A DNA stretch of 64,000 bases from Aphrophora alni (lineage: Eukaryota > Arthropoda > Insecta > Hemiptera > Aphrophoridae): NCBI GenBank assembly GCA_963513935.1, contig OY740767.1:151596431-151660430 (forward strand). The letters run 5' to 3'. A program made the translations under genes and the position numbers. Positions 63,327-64,000 of the stretch are shown in pieces. The number at the start of each line of letters is the position of its first letter. Within the stretch, counting starts at the first letter, position 1. The notes beneath the pieces were generated by a model. That model searched no databases, had not been told where the DNA came from, and was given only the letters and a program-made list of their open reading frames with translations.

Positions 63327-63904
63327 CCCTTTGACTGCCATGAGCCATTATATTGGCTCTTAGCAGGATGGTTCCAGACCACCAAGAACCAATATATCAA
63401 TTGTCAACCAAATCTTGTGAAATTTGTACCAAATTTACATAGCATTAATATTTTTATTTATTTATTTTTTTTTTATATGTATTATAAACTGTTAAAGAGA
63501 ACTACATACTTTTTAGCAAATATAATGTTAACTTTTCATACTCAATAAGTCTTATATAGTGCTGAAGGATAATTCATAAGAACACCATTGAAGAAGAAAA
63601 AATCCCACGCAGTAAGTTAATCTAATATTTTTTTAAATTCTTTAATAAAATGTTTATAGTAACAGATCATTCAAATGTCCAGGAATATAGAAAAAGCACT
63701 TATATTTATAGGAAAAATAAGTTTATTAGCCAAATATAATGTTTTTTTTGGATTTTTTAACATATCATAGTCAAATTTCATGTAATAGATAAAAAAAAAA
63801 TTAATAAAAAAAATATGAAAAGATTTTCCCAGTGTATAGCCAGAGGCTATTACTAGCCCTTGTGATTTGAGACAGACCCTCCCAACAGCTTGGCAGTCAA
63901 AGGG
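63327..63904. mobile_element. piggyBac-type MITE
   Basis: Flanked by TTAA (63323-63326) and TCAA (63905-63908, one base changed from TTAA). Terminal inverted repeats are ccctttgactgcca / tggcagtcaaaggg. TTAA targets plus CCCTTTGxCTGCC ends are characteristic of piggyBac-like non-autonomous elements. 578 bp, no ORF. Confidence 0.88.
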
Positions 63905-64000
63905 TCAATTGTGAACAAATTATATTAGGTAAATACAGTATATTAATTAAATATACTAACTGAATAGTCCTTTCATTTCAAATTGTCTTAAGAATATATC

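Overview
The window looks like arthropod, most likely insect, nuclear DNA. It is AT-rich, carries short (TTAGG)n/(CCTAA)n runs, is crowded with decayed transposons of several classes, has long microsatellites, and contains one 200-N assembly gap. I found no host protein-coding exon or RNA gene that I would defend. The only intact-looking genes lie in the first 3.8 kb, and those look viral.

1-3.8 kb (possibly to about 9 kb): the end of an integrated Polinton/Maverick (adintovirus-like) DNA virus. It opens with the C-terminus of a double jelly-roll major capsid protein. Three compact unspliced ORFs follow on the same strand; one has a tentative PC4-like ssDNA-binding domain. Then comes a 163-residue BIR+RING inhibitor of apoptosis (IAP) bracketed by two copies of a hairpin-forming repeat. 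A converging Pro/Asn-rich acidic protein lacks any ATG. The layout (capsid gene, small late-type genes, anti-apoptotic gene) is what a MELD-type virus would carry. Base composition and coding density differ sharply from the rest of the window.

3.8-9 kb: a large fold-back structure made of tandem subunits (801-bp and 800-bp arms around an 872-bp spacer), a 63-bp hairpin, and G-rich minisatellites. An unrecognised ORF tail and a further coding-like relic follow; these may belong to the same provirus.

9-35 kb: intergenic or intronic DNA. It holds a transposase helix-turn-helix relic, a Penelope-like GIY-YIG relic, several inverted-repeat elements, an element with a MADF-domain fragment, a frameshifted coding-like stretch of unknown origin (about 20.85-22.83 kb), satellite arrays, a long palindrome and a (TC)n(TA)n tract.

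35-45 kb: a transposon nest. A non-LTR retrotransposon on the minus strand has remnants of ORF1, endonuclease, RT, RNase H and a Cys/His tail, and is interrupted by a hAT-type MITE with an 8-bp target duplication. A Tigger/pogo transposase, a DDE transposase, a second long palindrome, a second non-LTR RT fragment and a second Penelope-like fragment follow.

45-64 kb: the N gap, a micro/minisatellite that grew inside a dispersed repeat, a 408-bp sequence present twice (one copy with a 20-bp target duplication), a hAT dimerisation-domain relic, two more palindromes and a piggyBac-type MITE. At least two dispersed repeat families recur through the window. Four palindromes share a GCCGAAAC-type core that resembles the hammerhead-like motif of Penelope-like elements.
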